The notes under the pieces were generated by a model, which saw only the letters and a list, made by a program, of their open reading frames with translations, made no database searches and was not told where the DNA came from. 64,000 nucleotides of DNA, from NCBI RefSeq assembly GCF_900113035.1, contig NZ_FONX01000008.1:124001-188000 (forward strand), written 5' to 3'. Source of the stretch: Paracidovorax wautersii (lineage in GTDB: Bacteria > Pseudomonadota > Gammaproteobacteria > Burkholderiales > Burkholderiaceae_C). The first letter of the stretch is position 1, and each line of letters begins with the position of its first letter. The position numbers and the translations under genes were made by a program. Shown here in pieces: positions 62,133-64,000 of the stretch.

Positions 62133-64000
62133 TCAGGCAACTCCGCGAGTTTGGTGATGACCGCATCAGCCAGTCTGCTCAACGATGCAGGCATATCTGC
62201 CAGCAGCTCTTCATCTGTCAGCTGAGCCAGTGCGTCAATATGGGCGGCGGGTTTGCTACCAAGTTTGAAGCGCTGATGGTAAGTATTGAATAGCTGCTGT
62301 TCGTCTTTGCTGTACTGGCTTGCGTCGTCGTGGCTCTTTCCTAAGACGGCTTTGATCGTGGACTCCTCGGGGTCTTCCCTCACTACGCTATACGCAGTTG
62401 GGTAGGCGAGCAACATTGCGAAGTCGAGATCCATGGGGTATGAGAAGTACACAGCTCGATCCTCAAGCAAATCGCGATAGTGTTCGTAGTTTCGGACTTT
62501 CTGGGTGGCATCATTCCAATTGGGAATGCCATGATCGGCGGGCAGAACCTTACTGGGCTCATGAACAGCCAACTGGTCATTGACGTACTTGATTCGTCCC
62601 CAGCCTGCGGCATAACGAGCGACATCCAGATCAAGGAGTGTCAGATATGGGATCTGCAAAGCCGACAACAGGCGCCAGAAGTGATTGACGTGCCTGCCTC
62701 CAAGCGGGGCAATCGTGACAGCGGACTCATCAACCGGCGCTCCTTTGACCTGTAGCAGTCGTGGCAACACTATTTCTTCGCTATCGCCCTCTCCAAGAAT
62801 TACAAGCCGCGAGAAATAGACTTCTGGAAAGGCTTGCACTGCCTCGCGCACAAACTTGTGAGCCTCATCAGTTGCATCTGGCAGCTGGATATGCGTAACG
62901 CGCGCTGTTCGCTCCTGGGTCAGCCGCAGATAGCGGATACGTTCCGGAGCGACTCGCCGCAGCATCGACGGCGAGTGAGTTGCAATCAGTGCTTGCGCGT
63001 CACCATCACCGGTCATCGCGTTGAGCGCGTTGACGATCCGTCCAAGGTAGTGGGGCGAAAGGCTGTTTTCTGGCTCTTCGACCGCCACCACCGTAAACAC
63101 GGGCGGGCGCAGCTTGTCTGCGTCGAAAGAATCGTCTTCTGCAGCGAGGACCGCACGACCGATGGCTTGCGAGGACAGCACGAGCGAGAGATAAAGCATC
63201 GACTTCTGACCATCGCTCAGTCGCGAGAAGTCGACCAACTGCTCATCGTGGCCCGGCGAGAATGACACCGACAGGTGCCGCAGCAAGGCTTCAATCTCAG
63301 ACGCAACAAATGTTAACTTGGGGTCGGCAAAGAAGCTTCCCTTATGCAAAGCGCTCCATGCCGACTTCAAGCTTGTGCTGAACGCATTGATTGATGGATT
63401 GGCCGCCAAGCTGCCGCTGATTTGGTCAGTCAGACCCTTGATGACCGTTCGCTCTGCATCCCAGTTCACTGCACGCAGCATGCGTCCCAGCAGGGCATTG
63501 GCGCCATAGGCAATGTGATCTGCGGGATCACGGCGTGCGGGCAGATAGTGAACGTGGATATGGTTGCGTTCAGATCGGGGAACTTGAGAAGTGGTCAGTG
63601 GCGAGCTATCTGCATTGATGTCCAGCACATAGACCATGTTTTCTTCTATGTCCCCATCCAAGTCCATTGTGGCGGTGAGGCGGAAACGCACACGCGGCGC
63701 GCCATCGACTTCGTCAAGGCGCATGTGGCCGAAATGAGGGGCTACTGTGCTGTTGTTGTCGTCGTCGCCAAGTTCCGGGAACAGAAAGTCAGCCTCGATC
63801 CATAGCTGACGCTCAGCAGGCGATGCCACCTCGTTAAATGGGACATGAAAGTCCGAGCGCAAGATCCGGCGCAGTGATGGATCAAAGGCAAACAGACGGC
63901 ACAGGGCTTGGAGTGCTGCTGTCTTGCCTGAGCCGTTAGGGCCGATGAGGTAAGTAATCTCCTCCAGCCGAATGTCGGTGGGCGCCGCTCCGAATGATTG
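62129..64000 (-). CDS. gajA: OLD-family ATPase/TOPRIM nuclease, Gabija protein GajA (5' end outside window)
   Basis: At least 623 residues are visible and the frame stays open to the window edge; only about 20-30 N-terminal residues are probably missing. The N-terminal ABC-type ATPase has Walker A YLIGPNGSGKTAALQALC, the signature-like LSDGQKSMLYLSLVLSSQ, Walker B VVAVEEPENSLSP and the H loop ALIATHSPSML. A C-terminal TOPRIM domain begins RLVILGEGDSEEIVLPRLLQ and includes the acidic LTLLDLDVARY. ATPase-TOPRIM plus an adjacent UvrD-like helicase is the class 2 OLD/Gabija arrangement; GajA nicks DNA when nucleotide levels fall. Composition is unlike the rest of the window. Confidence 0.85.
   Translation of the reverse strand, partial: QSFGAAPTDIRLEEITYLIGPNGSGKTAALQALCRLFAFDPSLRRILRSDFHVPFNEVASPAERQLWIEADFLFPELGDDDNNSTVAPHFGHMRLDEVDGAPRVRFRLTATMDLDGDIEENMVYVLDINADSSPLTTSQVPRSERNHIHVHYLPARRDPADHIAYGANALLGRMLRAVNWDAERTVIKGLTDQISGSLAANPSINAFSTSLKSAWSALHKGSFFADPKLTFVASEIEALLRHLSVSFSPGHDEQLVDFSRLSDGQKSMLYLSLVLSSQAIGRAVLAAEDDSFDADKLRPPVFTVVAVEEPENSLSPHYLGRIVNALNAMTGDGDAQALIATHSPSMLRRVAPERIRYLRLTQERTARVTHIQLPDATDEAHKFVREAVQAFPEVYFSRLVILGEGDSEEIVLPRLLQVKGAPVDESAVTIAPLGGRHVNHFWRLLSALQIPYLTLLDLDVARYAAGWGRIKYVNDQLAVHEPSKVLPADHGIPNWNDATQKVRNYEHYRDLLEDRAVYFSYPMDLDFAMLLAYPTAYSVVREDPEESTIKAVLGKSHDDASQYSKDEQQLFNTYHQRFKLGSKPAAHIDALAQLTDEELLADMPASLSRLADAVITKLAELPE

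Overview
The window looks like a chromosomal piece of a high-GC betaproteobacterium, most likely Comamonadaceae (Acidovorax/Paracidovorax-like). The grounds are the strongly G/C-biased third codon positions across most of it, an aceK gene, a LiuR-type MerR regulator beside isovaleryl-CoA dehydrogenase, and short repeats of the form GCTAT(N)ATAGC plus AGCGCT dyads that I associate with this family from memory. I could not run a search, so the genus is an inference. I recognised no rRNA, tRNA or CRISPR array.

Layout. 1-5.8 kb: AraC regulator, a histidine acid phosphatase lipoprotein (phytase/MINPP type), a HAD phosphatase, a five-repeat lipoprotein and a LuxR response regulator. 5.85-6.12 kb: a MITE-like element with long inverted repeats. 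6.2-9.1 kb: hybrid histidine kinase, YchJ-type protein, DUF421 membrane protein. 9.2-17.4 kb: a minus-strand acyl-CoA/leucine catabolism block (acyl-CoA dehydrogenase, SDR, PPOX flavoprotein, thiolase, aceK, carbonic anhydrase, isovaleryl-CoA dehydrogenase, LiuR) with two near-identical LiuR-type operators. 17.6-19.5 kb: chemoreceptor. 19.7-26.9 kb: minus-strand series of creatininase-like hydrolase, PepSY membrane protein, TonB receptor, DUF2946 protein, HDAC-type deacetylase and LysR regulator. 27.0-29.7 kb: zinc-free medium-chain reductase and MATE pump.

30.1-36.6 kb is a self-contained ribitol (pentitol) utilisation locus: AraC regulator, periplasmic binding protein, ABC ATPase, permease, ribitol dehydrogenase and D-ribulokinase, the last genes overlapping or nearly so. 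36.7-39.9 kb is a tightly coupled FecR-OmpA-CHASE2/HD-GYP operon, likely linking an envelope signal to cyclic-di-GMP hydrolysis. 40.2-52.6 kb holds AlaX, a DsbD/ScsB-like reductase and an mdtABC-type RND operon with its own outer-membrane factor. 52.8-60.2 kb holds a LivK-type binding protein, an FGE-fold protein, a TetR/MFS pair with twin operators, a DUF2062 gene coupled to a 54-residue membrane ORF, TerC and an NhaR-type regulator.

From about 60.2 kb to the end base composition becomes visibly more A+T-rich and the strand carries a Gabija-type defence pair: a UvrD-like helicase (GajB) behind an OLD-family ATPase/TOPRIM nuclease (GajA, 5' end cut by the window). This looks like acquired DNA next to nhaR and is the clearest specialised system here. 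The less charted items are the two palindromic elements between convergent genes, the terminator-like hairpin just upstream of the TonB receptor start, the twin TetR operators, the small coupled membrane ORF and the repeat lipoprotein.
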